Assembly (NCBI GenBank): GCA_964195425.1
Contig: CAXMOM010000043.1
Location: 182,209 to 246,208 of the forward strand
From: Glaciecola sp964195425
GTDB lineage: Bacteria > Pseudomonadota > Gammaproteobacteria > Enterobacterales > Alteromonadaceae
Direction of reading: 5' to 3'
Length of the DNA stretch: 64,000 bases
The notes under the pieces were generated by a model that ran no database searches, was not told where the DNA came from, and saw nothing but the letters and a program-made list of their open reading frames with translations. Shown piece by piece: positions 45,215 to 54,700 of this stretch. Numbering within the stretch: the stretch's first letter is position 1; each line of letters opens with the position of its first letter. The translations under genes were made by a program, and so were the position numbers.

Positions 45215-46612
45215 ATGAAGTCGCAAGAAAATATCGTTCTTATAATATTAATTTGCTGTGTGGCTACTTTAGGTGGTTTTCTCTTCGGTTTCGACAGCGG
45301 TGTTATAAATGGCACTATCGACGGCTTAAAAACTGCGTTTAATTCGCAGCAAGTAGGCACCGGTTTTAACGTTGCCAGCATGTTATTAGGCTGTGCGATA
45401 GGCGCCTTTTTTGCAGGTACCTTGGCCGATAAATTTGGTCGACGCAATTTATTACTTGTTGCCGCCATGTTTTTTATTGTAAGTGCATGGGGCTCGGGCA
45501 TTGCGAGTAGTTCGTTCGAATTTATTATTTTCCGAGTTTTAGGTGGTTTAGCCGTAGGAGCAGCCTCGGTGATGACGCCGGCCTATATTAGTGAAATTGC
45601 GCCGCCTCGTATGCGGGGTCGCTTAGCGACTATTCAACAATTTGCTATTATATCGGGCTTGCTCATTGCCTTCATAAGCAATTACTTGCTAGCCGATGCG
45701 GCAGGCTCTTCAACTACAATGTTTTGGATGGAATATGAAGCGTGGCGGTGGATGTTTTGGATTGAGTTAATTCCAGCCGTGTTGTTTTTACTACTATTAT
45801 TGCTTATTCCAGAAAGCCCACGCTTTCTTGTGCTGGTTAAACGAGAGGAGGAAGCTGATAAAGTATTAAGCCGTTTGTTTGGGAAGCAAGCAAGTAGTCA
45901 ATTGATCATCGACATCAAACAGAGTTTAGAGAGCCAAACGACTCCTAAATTAGGCGATTTAATTGATAAACAAACAAGCAACGTTAGGAAAATAGTATGG
46001 GTGGGAATAGGACTTGCTGCTTTCCAGCAGTTGGTGGGCATAAATGTCATCTTCTATTACGGCGCGATTTTATGGCAGGCAGTCGGCTTTACCGAAGCCG
46101 AAGCCTTAACGACCAATATTATTGGCGCAGGTATTAGTATTCTGGCTTGTTTGATTACTATATCGATGATAGACAAAATAGGGCGCAAACCCTTTTTAAT
46201 TATAGGCTCGGTTGGAATGACCATAACCCTTTCACTATTGGTATTTGCGTTTGGAAGCGCAGAAACAAACATTCTTACGGGTAACCTAGACTTGGGTAGC
46301 AAGGGGACCTTAGCGCTAATGAGTGCAAACGCTTATGTATTTTTCTTTAATTTATCGTGGGGCCCTGTCATGTGGGTAATGCTAGGCGAAATGTTTCCAA
46401 ATCAAATTCGTGGTTCGGGACTGGCAGTTGCTGGTATTGCGCAGTGGATTAGTAACTTTGCCATCGCAATGACATTCCCTATTATGTTAAGCAGTATTGG
46501 ATTGGCAGGTGCTTACGGTTTTTATGCTATTTGTGCGTTAATATCAGTGTTCTTTGTCGTTTACTTTATAAACGAAACCAAAGGTAAAACCTTGGAGAGT
46601 ATGCCAGGCTAA
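45215..46612 (+). CDS. Sugar porter family MFS transporter
   Basis: A 465-residue proton/sugar symporter of the MFS. The sugar porter signatures are present: GFDSGVINGT near the N-terminus, DKFGRRN and DKIGRKP loops, PESPRFL after helix 6, and QQLVGINVIFYYG in helix 7. Twelve helices are expected. The ending ETKGKTLE is the family's last motif. The hexose or pentose carried is not indicated. It lies just upstream of the tRNA-Trp/secE promoter. Confidence 0.93.
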   Translation: MKSQENIVLIILICCVATLGGFLFGFDSGVINGTIDGLKTAFNSQQVGTGFNVASMLLGCAIGAFFAGTLADKFGRRNLLLVAAMFFIVSAWGSGIASSSFEFIIFRVLGGLAVGAASVMTPAYISEIAPPRMRGRLATIQQFAIISGLLIAFISNYLLADAAGSSTTMFWMEYEAWRWMFWIELIPAVLFLLLLLLIPESPRFLVLVKREEEADKVLSRLFGKQASSQLIIDIKQSLESQTTPKLGDLIDKQTSNVRKIVWVGIGLAAFQQLVGINVIFYYGAILWQAVGFTEAEALTTNIIGAGISILACLITISMIDKIGRKPFLIIGSVGMTITLSLLVFAFGSAETNILTGNLDLGSKGTLALMSANAYVFFFNLSWGPVMWVMLGEMFPNQIRGSGLAVAGIAQWISNFAIAMTFPIMLSSIGLAGAYGFYAICALISVFFVVYFINETKGKTLESMPG

Positions 46613-46946
46613 TTTTCGCCCACTACTTTGACTGCTGTTTTCCATTTATATATGTATTTGTTTATACTACTATAATTACTCAAGCGCCTAATTTATATAA
46701 TGTTTTTAAGTATATGAATGCAGATTTGGCGAGCACCGTTTCCAAAGGCAGAGAAAAACAAAGCTGAGTATATATTTTACTTGTAACCTTGCCCGTCATA
46801 AGTATAATACGCCTCCCTTCCTTATGACGCTGACGATTCCCAAAACGACCGACAACTTCACAAGGGTGGTGTAACTGTTGAATGTGTAAATATCGACACC
46901 ATATATTAATAGGCATTGCCTAAAAGTAGTAAGTGTTTTTATAGAT
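46613..46946. other. Intergenic region upstream of tRNA-Trp; tufB absent
   Basis: About 330 nt without coding sequence. It contains a strong promoter (46781-46808) and a possible second one (TTGAAT to TATATT, 46880-46909). In many gammaproteobacteria a tuf gene and tRNAs precede this point; here there is only a leader of about 130 nt and the sugar porter upstream. Confidence 0.55.
46781..46808 (+). promoter_or_regulatory. Strong promoter for tRNA-Trp, secE and nusG
   Basis: TTGTAA (46781-46786), 16-nt spacer, TATAAT (46803-46808), followed by a GC-rich ACGCCTCCC start region. This discriminator type is usual for stringently controlled stable-RNA promoters. Confidence 0.6.
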
Positions 46947-47023
46947 AGGGGTGTAGCTCTAATTGGTAGAGCAGCGGTCTCCAAAACCGATGGTTGGGGG
47001 TTCGAGTCCCTCCACCCCTGCCA
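46947..47023 (+). tRNA. tRNA-Trp (CCA)
   Basis: A 77-nt cloverleaf with encoded CCA end. The acceptor stem AGGGGTG pairs with CACCCCT; the D arm is GCTC/GAGC; the anticodon loop CTCCAAA carries CCA; the T arm contains TTCGAGT. One anticodon stem end pair is a G-A mismatch and the T stem has one G-U pair. It lies 58 nt before secE, as in many gammaproteobacteria, so they are probably co-transcribed. Confidence 0.95.
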
Positions 47024-47080
47024 TTCAACGAAGATTTTTAAAGTAACGTTATTGTACGTTATGTTTTATAGGTAACCCTA

Positions 47081-47458
47081 ATGAGCGAGAAGGTAGAAAA
47101 CACGTCTAATCCGTTAGACATGGTCAAATGGATACTCGTAGCAGGTTTGCTAGGCGGGCTGGTATTCGCATACACCACTTATGAAGACATTTCGGTGCTG
47201 TATCGTGCACTTGGTGCTGTTGCAATTGTAGTAGTTGCTGGCTTTATTGCTGCTACCACATATAAAGGGAAGACCTTTTTAACATTTGCTAAAGATGCTC
47301 GAATTGAAGTTAGAAAAGTAGTATGGCCAACGCGTCAGGAAGTAGTACGCATGACCTTGGTTATTTTGGCTGCTACCGCACTTGTAGGTGTAATGTTATA
47401 TTTCATCGACATGATAATTGTTTGGGTAGTAGGATTAGTAACCGGTATTGGAGTATAA
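47081..47458 (+). CDS. secE: Preprotein translocase subunit SecE
   Basis: A 125-residue SecE with three membrane helices, the longer gammaproteobacterial form. The conserved essential region ARIEVRKVVWPTRQEVV is present before the last helix. It is a core part of the SecYEG channel. Followed after 3 nt by nusG; preceded by tRNA-Trp. Confidence 0.96.
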   Translation: MSEKVENTSNPLDMVKWILVAGLLGGLVFAYTTYEDISVLYRALGAVAIVVVAGFIAATTYKGKTFLTFAKDARIEVRKVVWPTRQEVVRMTLVILAATALVGVMLYFIDMIIVWVVGLVTGIGV

Positions 47459-47461
47459 ACC

Positions 47462-47998
47462 ATGGCCGATAAGAAATGGTTCGTAGTACAGGCGTTTTCT
47501 CAGTATGAAGGGCGCGTTAAAAAGACTCTAGAAGAATATATCAAAATGCACGCCATGGAAGATTACTTTGGCGAAATACTAGTACCTACTGAAGAAGTAG
47601 TTGAGATGCGCGCTGGACAAAAGCGTAAGTCTGAACGTAAGTTCTTCCCAGGCTATGTGCTTGTTGAAATGGAAATGAATGAAGATTCATGGCATTTAGT
47701 GAAAAGTATACCACGTGTGCTAGGTTTCATTGGAGGGACTTCAGATCGTCCTATGCCAATTACTCAAAAAGAAGCCGACGCAATTCTTGACCGTCTTGAA
47801 GAAGGCGTTGATAAGCCGAAGCCAAAGACATTGTTCGAACCAGGCGAAGCGGTACGTGTTACCGATGGACCTTTTGCCGACTTCAACGGCATGGTTGAAG
47901 AAGTGGATTATGAGAAAAGCCGCTTAAAAGTATCAGTGCTTATTTTTGGTCGTTCAACACCAGTTGAGTTAGAATTTAGCCAAGTAGAAAAAGGCTAG
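47462..47998 (+). CDS. nusG: Transcription elongation/termination factor NusG
   Basis: A 178-residue NusG with NGN domain (KKWFVVQAFSQYEGRV; KFFPGYVLVEM) and C-terminal KOW domain (FEPGEAVRVTDGPFADFNG). It binds RNA polymerase clamp helices and links to Rho or ribosomal S10. It starts 3 nt after secE and is followed by a terminator at 48033, so it closes the tRNA-secE-nusG unit. Confidence 0.97.
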   Translation: MADKKWFVVQAFSQYEGRVKKTLEEYIKMHAMEDYFGEILVPTEEVVEMRAGQKRKSERKFFPGYVLVEMEMNEDSWHLVKSIPRVLGFIGGTSDRPMPITQKEADAILDRLEEGVDKPKPKTLFEPGEAVRVTDGPFADFNGMVEEVDYEKSRLKVSVLIFGRSTPVELEFSQVEKG

Positions 47999-48032
47999 CA
48001 TTCCCAAATCTTATCAATATCAAATTGATTGT

Positions 48033-48063
48033 AAAAAAAGCCTGACAATGTCAGGCTTTTTTG
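48033..48063 (+). terminator. Rho-independent terminator after nusG
   Basis: AAAAGCCTGACA pairs with TGTCAGGCTTTT, then a T tract. It separates nusG from the ribosomal protein genes and also faces the convergent fasciclin gene. Confidence 0.92.
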
Positions 48064-48128
48064 TTGCGCGCTATTTAAGCACTCTCATCATAGCAATGTT
48101 ATAGGCTGCTAGACAAAAGTTGCAAATA

Positions 48129-48632
48129 CTATTCGCTAGGGAATAAAACAGTATCAATAGCGTGTATTACACCGTTGCTAGCTTTTATGTCTGTTGCTAC
48201 AACATTAGATTTATTCACCTTTACTTTGCCGTCGGTTACCATAACGGTAATTGCTTGACCTTGCAGGCTTGTCGCAGAATCAACTTTAACCACGTCAGCG
48301 GCCATTACTTTTCCAGCTACAATATGATAAGTCAAAACCGCACCTAGCCACTCTTTATTTTCTGGCTTTAACAAGTTATCAACGGTACCGGCTGGAAGCT
48401 TAGCAAATGCCGCATTAGTCGGAGCGAAAACCGTTAATGGGCCATCAGCTTTCAGAGCATCAACAAGACCAGCAGCCTTAATAGCGGTAACTAAAGTAGA
48501 GAAGTCAGGGTCTCCTGCTGCTACATCAACAATGTCTTTCTTTGCGCCATGGTGACCTGCCTGCGCGGTCACAGCAATTGCAAATGTAGCTACTATGGCA
48601 ATAAACAACGATTTTAAATTTAGTAGTTTCAT
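48129..48632 (-). CDS. Secreted fasciclin (FAS1) domain protein
   Basis: A 167-residue protein: signal peptide to about residue 24 (AQA-GHHG), then one complete FAS1 domain. The conserved H1 FSTLVTAIKAAGL, FAPTNAAFAKLPAGT and the H2-like YHIVAGK, VIHAIDTVLFP motifs are visible. Such proteins mediate adhesion or bind surface ligands in the envelope. ATG 48632 has AAAGGGAT upstream; an upstream ATG at 48662 lacks one. It is in the opposite orientation within the nusG-rplK interval, an unusual place for an adhesion-type gene. Confidence 0.92.
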   Translation of the reverse strand: MKLLNLKSLFIAIVATFAIAVTAQAGHHGAKKDIVDVAAGDPDFSTLVTAIKAAGLVDALKADGPLTVFAPTNAAFAKLPAGTVDNLLKPENKEWLGAVLTYHIVAGKVMAADVVKVDSATSLQGQAITVMVTDGKVKVNKSNVVATDIKASNGVIHAIDTVLFPSE

Positions 48633-48901
48633 GGGTATCCCTTTACAGTTTAATTTCATCAAAAAAATAGTAACTCTTTTGAATTACTATTACGTTGTAC
48701 TGCTTGAAGCAGCTAAGTGGATTTATTATTAAAATTTCTTAATTTATAAAGAATAGTTAATGCACTAAACCTATTCAAAAATAATCGAACGTAAATAATC
48801 CTTTATTCACGTTCAATTCCCCTATATACTGCGCCGCGGCTAAGATTGTGTGTATTTGTTAATTTAAATAGGCAAAATAATCCAAACGCCGATAATTATG
48901 G

Positions 48902-48930
48902 TTGCATTTATGCTTGTCAAAGCATATAAT
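48902..48930 (+). promoter_or_regulatory. rplK promoter
   Basis: TTGCAT (48902-48907), 17-nt spacer, TATAAT (48925-48930). The start region TTGCGCCC is GC-rich as in growth-rate-controlled promoters. The predicted leader is about 85 nt. Confidence 0.65.
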
Positions 48931-48950
48931 TTGCGCCCTTTTTTACGTAC

Positions 48951-49000
48951 GGGAAGCCGTTATAGAAGATATTCTCTTGTATCTTCAAGGCGTTATACCC
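48951..49000 (+). promoter_or_regulatory. L1-type translational operator in the rplK-rplA leader
   Basis: GGG (48951-48953) pairs with CCC (48998-49000), GCC with GGC, and GAAGATA with TATCTTC around an 8-nt loop, with AA and GTTATA internal loops repeated on opposite sides. Short stems flanked by asymmetric loops are the hallmark of the L1-binding site, and it ends 21 nt before the rplK start. Confidence 0.6.
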
Positions 49001-49021
49001 ATAAAATAGAGAACTAAAACA

Positions 49022-49450
49022 ATGGCGAAGAAAGTCTCAGGCTTAATTAAGCTTCAAGTTGCTGCAGGTTCAGCAAATCCAAGTCCTCCAGTTGGTCCAG
49101 CACTTGGTCAACATGGCGTGAATATCATGGAATTTTGTAAAGCGTTTAACGCCAAAACAGAATCACTTGAAAAAGGCGCTCCGGTACCAGTAGTAATTAC
49201 TGTATACGAAGATCGTTCTTTCACCTTCGAAACAAAAACTCCACCTGCTTCTTTCTTACTTAAGAAAGCTGCTGGCATAAAGAGTGGTTCTGGCCGTCCT
49301 AACACTGAAAAAGTGGGCACGGTAACACGCGCGCAGTTAGAAGAAATTGCGACAATGAAAGAACCTGACTTAACTGCAGCCAATATGGACGCAGCTTGTA
49401 ACACCATTGCGGGTTCTGCTCGTAGTATGGGCTTGAAGGTAGAAGGATAA
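49022..49450 (+). CDS. rplK: 50S ribosomal protein L11
   Basis: A 142-residue L11, the normal length, with the thiostrepton-region PPVGPALGQHGVNIMEFCKAFN near the N-terminus and GSARSMGLKVEG at the end. It binds 23S rRNA at the GTPase centre and is needed for RelA activation. Followed after 4 nt by rplA. Confidence 0.97.
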   Translation: MAKKVSGLIKLQVAAGSANPSPPVGPALGQHGVNIMEFCKAFNAKTESLEKGAPVPVVITVYEDRSFTFETKTPPASFLLKKAAGIKSGSGRPNTEKVGTVTRAQLEEIATMKEPDLTAANMDAACNTIAGSARSMGLKVEG

Positions 49451-49454
49451 GACG

Positions 49455-50153
49455 ATGGCTAAATTATCAAAACGCGCTCGTGTCATTGCTGAAAAAGTAG
49501 ATGTCACCAAAGAATATGAATTTGATGAAGCGATTGCTTTGTTAAAAGAACTTGCCACTGTAAAGTTTGCTGAAAGCATTGACGTTGCCGTTAATCTTGG
49601 CATTGATGCACGTAAATCTGATCAAAACGTTCGTGGCGCCACAGTGCTTCCAAACGGAACTGGTAAAGATGTACGCGTTGCCGTATTTACACAAGGCGCA
49701 AACGCTGAAGCCGCTAAAGAAGCCGGTGCTGACATTGTTGGTATGGAAGATTTAGCCGATTTAGTGAAAAAAGGCGAAATGAATTTTGACGTAGTAGTTG
49801 CCAGCCCAGATGCGATGCGTGTGGTAGGTCAATTAGGTCAAATCTTAGGTCCACGTGGCCTTATGCCTAACCCTAAAACGGGTACTGTTACACCAGACGT
49901 AGCTACAGCTGTAAAAAATGCTAAAGCTGGTCAGGTTAGATATCGTAACGATAAAAATGGCATTATTCACGCCAGTATTGGTAAGATAGCATTCGAAGCA
50001 GATGCAATCAAAGAAAACCTTGAAGCATTAATGGGCGCTTTACGTAAAGCAAAGCCAAGTTCTGCCAAAGGTATTTATATAGCAAAAGTAAGTTTAAGTA
50101 CGACTATGGGCGCAGGCGTAACTGTTGACCAAAGTTCGTTAACTGAAGTTTAA
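49455..50153 (+). CDS. rplA: 50S ribosomal protein L1
   Basis: A 232-residue L1. KRARVIAEKVD at the start, the GPRGLMPNPKTGTV motif and GQVRYRNDKNGIIHASIGK are all present. It forms the mobile L1 stalk and represses its own operon through the leader structure upstream of rplK. Confidence 0.97.
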   Translation: MAKLSKRARVIAEKVDVTKEYEFDEAIALLKELATVKFAESIDVAVNLGIDARKSDQNVRGATVLPNGTGKDVRVAVFTQGANAEAAKEAGADIVGMEDLADLVKKGEMNFDVVVASPDAMRVVGQLGQILGPRGLMPNPKTGTVTPDVATAVKNAKAGQVRYRNDKNGIIHASIGKIAFEADAIKENLEALMGALRKAKPSSAKGIYIAKVSLSTTMGAGVTVDQSSLTEV

Positions 50154-50493
50154 CTTACTCTCTCTTGTAAAAGGTTGTGGGTTGGAGCTGGATTTAACTA
50201 AGTAACGTGTTGTTTACAACGGTTATCCAAAAAAATTACAGCTCCCGTCCAAGACCGCAGGCGAAGTACAGTAAAAGAGGTAAGAGACCTTTTACGACCT
50301 TTTAATAAAGGTAAATGTATTTCTTAATTCGTACCTGCGCAGATGGTGAATTCAACCCAGACTCTCTGGGAAATGAACACCGTAGAGCGGTACATTAGCA
50401 ATATTGTAGTATGTGAATGTATCAATCTGTAATCCTGCTATTTGATTCTTTAAATGAGAAGTAAATAGTAGTTATTAAAAAAAGGTGAAATCA
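50154..50493 (+). promoter_or_regulatory. L10 leader (rplJL autoregulatory region)
   Basis: The 340-nt gap before rplJ contains the L10 leader: CCGTCCAAGACCGCAGGCG near 50244-50262 and the answering TACCTGCGCAGATGGTGAA near 50332-50350, matching the kink-turn element in E. coli where the L10-(L7/L12)4 complex binds and blocks translation. I did not resolve a separate internal promoter. Confidence 0.75.
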
Positions 50494-51012
50494 GTGGCAC
50501 TAGGCTTAGCAGCAAAAAAAGAGATCGTAGCGGAAATTTCCGATGTCGCATCTCGTGCTCTATCTGTTGCCGTCGCTGAATACCGTGGTATGGAAGTAGG
50601 GGAGCTTACTGAGCTTCGTGTCCAAGCTCGTGAACAAGGCGTATATCTGAAAGTTATCAGAAACACCCTTGCTAAACGTGGTTTGGCCGACAGTAAGTTT
50701 GCTGATATTGACTCTGCGTTAACCGGTCAATTAATTTATGGATTCTCTCTTGATGCACCTGGTGCAGCAGCACGTCTTTTTAAAGACTACGCGAAGAAAA
50801 ACCCTAAGTTAAATGTAACCGCGCTAACGATAGGTAACGGATTAATGGGTCCAGAGAAATTGGACGCAGTAGCATCATTACCTACACGAGACGAAGCATT
50901 AGCACAGTTACTTGCTACCTTTAAAGCACCGGTTGGGAAATTCGTTCGCACTATTAACGAAATACCTTCTAAGTTTGCACGTGTATTGGCGGCGATCAAA
51001 GACACCAAGTAA
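50494..51012 (+). CDS. rplJ: 50S ribosomal protein L10
   Basis: A 172-residue L10. I chose GTG at 50494, giving (M)ALGLAAKKEIVAEIS, the usual N-terminus, with AAGGTG correctly placed; the GTG at 50485 would add three residues. It anchors the L7/L12 stalk and regulates its own operon through the leader. Confidence 0.95.
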   Translation: MALGLAAKKEIVAEISDVASRALSVAVAEYRGMEVGELTELRVQAREQGVYLKVIRNTLAKRGLADSKFADIDSALTGQLIYGFSLDAPGAAARLFKDYAKKNPKLNVTALTIGNGLMGPEKLDAVASLPTRDEALAQLLATFKAPVGKFVRTINEIPSKFARVLAAIKDTK

Positions 51013-51065
51013 TTGGCGTTTTTGGCAATTTGAATTTTTAACATTATACCCAGGAGTTTAGAGAA

Positions 51066-51440
51066 ATGGCTCTAACAAAAGAAGATATATTAAACGCAAT
51101 CGCTGAAATGCCAGTAATGGATTTAGTTGAATTGATCGAAGCAGCTGAAGAAAAGTTCGGTGTGTCTGCGCAAGCAGCAGTAGCCGTAGCAGCTGGTCCA
51201 GCAGCAGCAGCTGAAGCAGAAGAAGAGCAAACAGAATTCGACGTAATTCTTACTTCTTTTGGCGCAGCTAAAGTTGGTGTTATTAAAGCAGTACGTAGCG
51301 CTACTGGTCTTGGCTTGAAAGAAGCTAAAGATGTAGTAGAGTCTGCGCCAAAGGCTATAAAAGAAGGCATCTCTAAAGCAGACGCTGAAGAACTGAAGAA
51401 GACGCTTGAAGAAGCTGGCGCTGAAGTTGAAATTAAGTAA
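51066..51440 (+). CDS. rplL: 50S ribosomal protein L7/L12
   Basis: A 124-residue L7/L12. N-terminal dimer domain, an Ala/Glu hinge (AAGPAAAAEAEEEQ) and the C-terminal factor-binding domain (VIKAVRSATGLGLKEAKDVVE) are all normal. It recruits elongation factors. Confidence 0.97.
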   Translation: MALTKEDILNAIAEMPVMDLVELIEAAEEKFGVSAQAAVAVAAGPAAAAEAEEEQTEFDVILTSFGAAKVGVIKAVRSATGLGLKEAKDVVESAPKAIKEGISKADAEELKKTLEEAGAEVEIK

Positions 51441-51477
51441 TTAGTTTTTTGCTAATTACTGACCGGTAAAATGGTCT

Positions 51478-51508
51478 AGGCTGATGATTTTTAATCATCA
51501 GCCTTTTT
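51478..51508 (+). terminator. rplL-rpoB attenuator
   Basis: AGGCTGATGATT pairs with AATCATCAGCCT, followed by TTTTT. A partial terminator here, lowering rpoBC transcription relative to ribosomal proteins, is known in E. coli. Confidence 0.85.
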
Positions 51509-51716
51509 GCGCTATATCTAAATAAAAATAAGCGCAGGTAGATCACAAAATTTATCCCTTTATTTGTGATTTATAGTTTGCGTGGTATCTTTATCAAAGT
51601 TTATGATTTTACAAGGCTTTATTTTGTATGTATTACTATTATATCGCCCAGTTCAGTCTAAGCTTTAATCACCACCCAAGCAGTTAAAGGGTATTGGAAG
51701 TTTGTTACACATATAA

Positions 51717-51768
51717 GACTGTCCACCCGACAGTCGTGTAGCAGGTTGGGTCTAAAATCAGACGACTG
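51717..51768 (+). promoter_or_regulatory. Two mutually exclusive hairpins before rpoB
   Basis: GACTGTC (51717-51723) pairs with GACAGTC (51729-51735). CAGTCGT (51731-51737) can instead pair with ACGACTG (51762-51768), directly next to the ribosome site GAGGAA and ATG 51777. The two cannot coexist. Confidence 0.45.
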
Positions 51769-51776
51769 AGGAACCC

Positions 51777-54700
51777 ATGGTTTACTCTTATAGTGAAAAA
51801 AAACGTATCCGTAAGGATTTTGGTAAGCGCCCGCAGGTATTGGAAATTCCATACCTTCTCTCAATACAACTGGATTCATTTAAGAAATTCATCGAACAAG
51901 ACCTTGACGGCCAATATGGTTTAGAGTCAGCTTTTCGTTCGGTTTTTCCAATAAAAAGTTATTCAGGTAATTCTGAATTACAGTATGTAGCTTATCGTTT
52001 AGGCGAACCTGTTTTTGACGTTAAAGAATGTCAAATTCGTGGTGTAACTTACTCAGCGCCATTACGCGTCAAATTAAGACTTGTCTTGTTTGATAAGGAA
52101 GCAGCAGCAGGCACTGTAAAAGATATTAAAGAACAAGAAGTCTATATGGGCGAAATCCCATTAATGACCGATAACGGTACATTCGTTATTAACGGTACAG
52201 AGCGTGTTATTGTTTCACAGTTACATCGTTCGCCGGGCGTGTTCTTTGATCACGATAAGGGCAAAACTCACTCGTCAGGTAAGGTGCTTTATAATGCACG
52301 TGTTATTCCTTACCGTGGTTCTTGGTTAGACTTTGAATTTGACCCCAAAGATAATTTGTTTGTACGTATAGATCGTCGTCGTAAGTTACCGGCTACGATT
52401 ATTTTACGCGCACTAGACATGGGCACTGAAGAAATTCTTGAGCGTTTCTTCGAAAAGGTTTCAGTTCGCATAGACGGCGACAACTACATGATGGATGTAG
52501 TGCCAGAGCGTTTACGCGGCGAAACAGCCCAGTTCGATATACTTGGTAAGAAAGGTGAAGTAATAGTTGAAGCTGGTCGTCGTATTTCGGCCCGTCACAC
52601 TCGTTCACTAGAAAAAGCCAAAATAAAAGAACTAGTGGTACCTGCTGAATACTTAGTAGGCAAAGTACTTGATAAGAGCTATGTAGACGAAAGCACTGGT
52701 GAAGTAATCGCCGATGCAAACCAAGAGTTAACGCTTGAGTTGCTTCTCGCACTTAAAGCTGCTGACATAAAGGTATTTAATACGCTTTATATCAACGAAC
52801 TTGACCATGGTTCTTATATTTCAAGCACTGTAAATGTTGACCCTTCTAACAATCGTTTAGAAGCTTTGGTTGAGATTTACCGCATGATGCGTCCTGGTGA
52901 GCCACCAACGAAAGACGCTGCTGAAAACTTATTTGATAATTTGTTCTTCTCTGAAGACAGATATGACTTATCTGCTGTTGGACGTATGAAGTTTAACCGT
53001 CGTTTAGGCCGTGATGAGCCTACTGGCCCTGGAATCTTAGGGAAAGAAGACATTATTGCGGTTATGCAGCAACTAATCACTATCCGTGATGGCAAAGATG
53101 AAGTTGATGATATCGATCACTTAGGTAATCGTAGAATCCGTTCTGTTGGCGAAATGGCTGAAAACCAATTCCGGGTTGGTTTAGTACGTGTTGAACGTGC
53201 TGTAAAAGAACGTTTAAGTTTAGGCGACCTTGATGCCATCATGCCACAAGATCTTATTAACGCTAAGCCCATTTCGGCCGCGGTTAAAGAGTTCTTTGGT
53301 TCAAGCCAACTGTCGCAGTTTATGGATCAAAACAACCCGCTTTCAGAAGTGACGCACAAACGACGTATTTCTGCTTTAGGCCCAGGTGGTTTGACTCGTG
53401 AACGAGCAGGATTTGAAGTACGTGACGTACATCCGACTCACTACGGTCGTGTATGTCCAATCGAAACGCCAGAAGGTCCAAACATTGGTTTGATCAACTC
53501 GCTTTCAAGCTTCGCAAGAACTAACGATTTTGGTTTCTTAGAAACCCCATATCGTAAAGTTATCAAGGGCTCTGTTACCGACGATATTGAATATTTGTCG
53601 GCAATTGAAGAAGGCCAGTATGCGATTGCTCAGGCAAACGTAACGCTTGATGATAAAAACAAACTAGTCGACGATCTTATTGCTTGTCGTCAACGTGGTG
53701 AAAACATACTCGTACAGAAAGAAGATATTTCTTACATGGACGTTTCACCACAGCAAATAGTGTCAATTGCTGCGAGTATCATTCCGTTCCTAGAACACGA
53801 TGATGCTAACCGCGCACTTATGGGCTCGAACATGCAACGCCAAGCGGTACCTACACTTAAGGCTGACAAGCCACTAGTTGGTACAGGCATGGAAAAAATT
53901 GTTGCGGTAGACTCAGGTGTAACGGTTGTTGCGAAGCGTGGCGGTACAGTTGATTATGTAGATGCATCTCGTATTGTTGTTAAAGTAAACGATGATGAAA
54001 TGACGCCTGGCGAAGCCGGTATCGATATTTACAACTTAACCAAATACACCCGTTCTAACCAGAACACCTGTATTAACCAGCGTCCAACTTGCAATGTTGG
54101 CGAACCAGTTGTACTTGGTGACGTACTTGCCGATGGCCCATCTACCGATTTAGGTGAGTTGGCTCTTGGTCAAAACATGCGTATCGCCTTTATGCCTTGG
54201 AATGGTTATAACTTCGAAGATTCGATTCTAATTTCTGAGCGTGTAGCAGAAGAAGATAGATTTACGACTATTCATATTCAAGAATTAAGCTGTATTGCTC
54301 GCGATACAAAGCTTGGTCCTGAAGAAATAAGTGGTGACATTCCAAACGTCGGCGAGTCTGCGTTAGGTAAGTTGGATGAATCAGGTGTTGTATACATTGG
54401 CGCTGAAGTTAAAGGCGGCGACATATTAGTAGGTAAAGTGACGCCTAAAGGCGAAACACAACTTACCCCGGAAGAAAAACTACTGAGAGCCATATTTGGC
54501 GAAAAAGCGTCAGACGTTAAAGATACATCTTTACGTGTGCCCAACTCAGTAACGGGAACCGTTATTGATGTACAAGTCTTTACTCGCGATGGCGTAGAAA
54601 AAGACAAGCGTGCTGTTGAAATTGAAGACATGCAGTTACGTGAAGTTAAGAAAGATTTAGGCGATGAATTTGGCATTCTTGCGGACGGTATATTTGCTCG

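Larger units (their letters stand above)
48633..49021. promoter_or_regulatory. rplK leader and divergent promoter region
   Basis: About 390 nt. Promoters for rplK are proposed at 48802-48830 and 48902-48930; the L1-type operator is at 48951-49000. The palindrome GAACGTAAATAA/TTATTCACGTTC at 48787-48814 overlaps the -35 of the upstream promoter. The fasciclin promoter is presumably near 48660-48740. Confidence 0.5.
51441..51776 (+). promoter_or_regulatory. rplL-rpoB attenuator and leader
   Basis: The 336-nt gap holds the attenuator hairpin at 51478-51508 and the alternative hairpins at 51717-51768 in front of rpoB. No other gene is seen. Confidence 0.6.

Noticed and set aside
46680..46984. 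Minus-strand frames before tRNA-Trp
   Set aside because: They cross the promoter and the tRNA, have no ribosome site and resemble no family.
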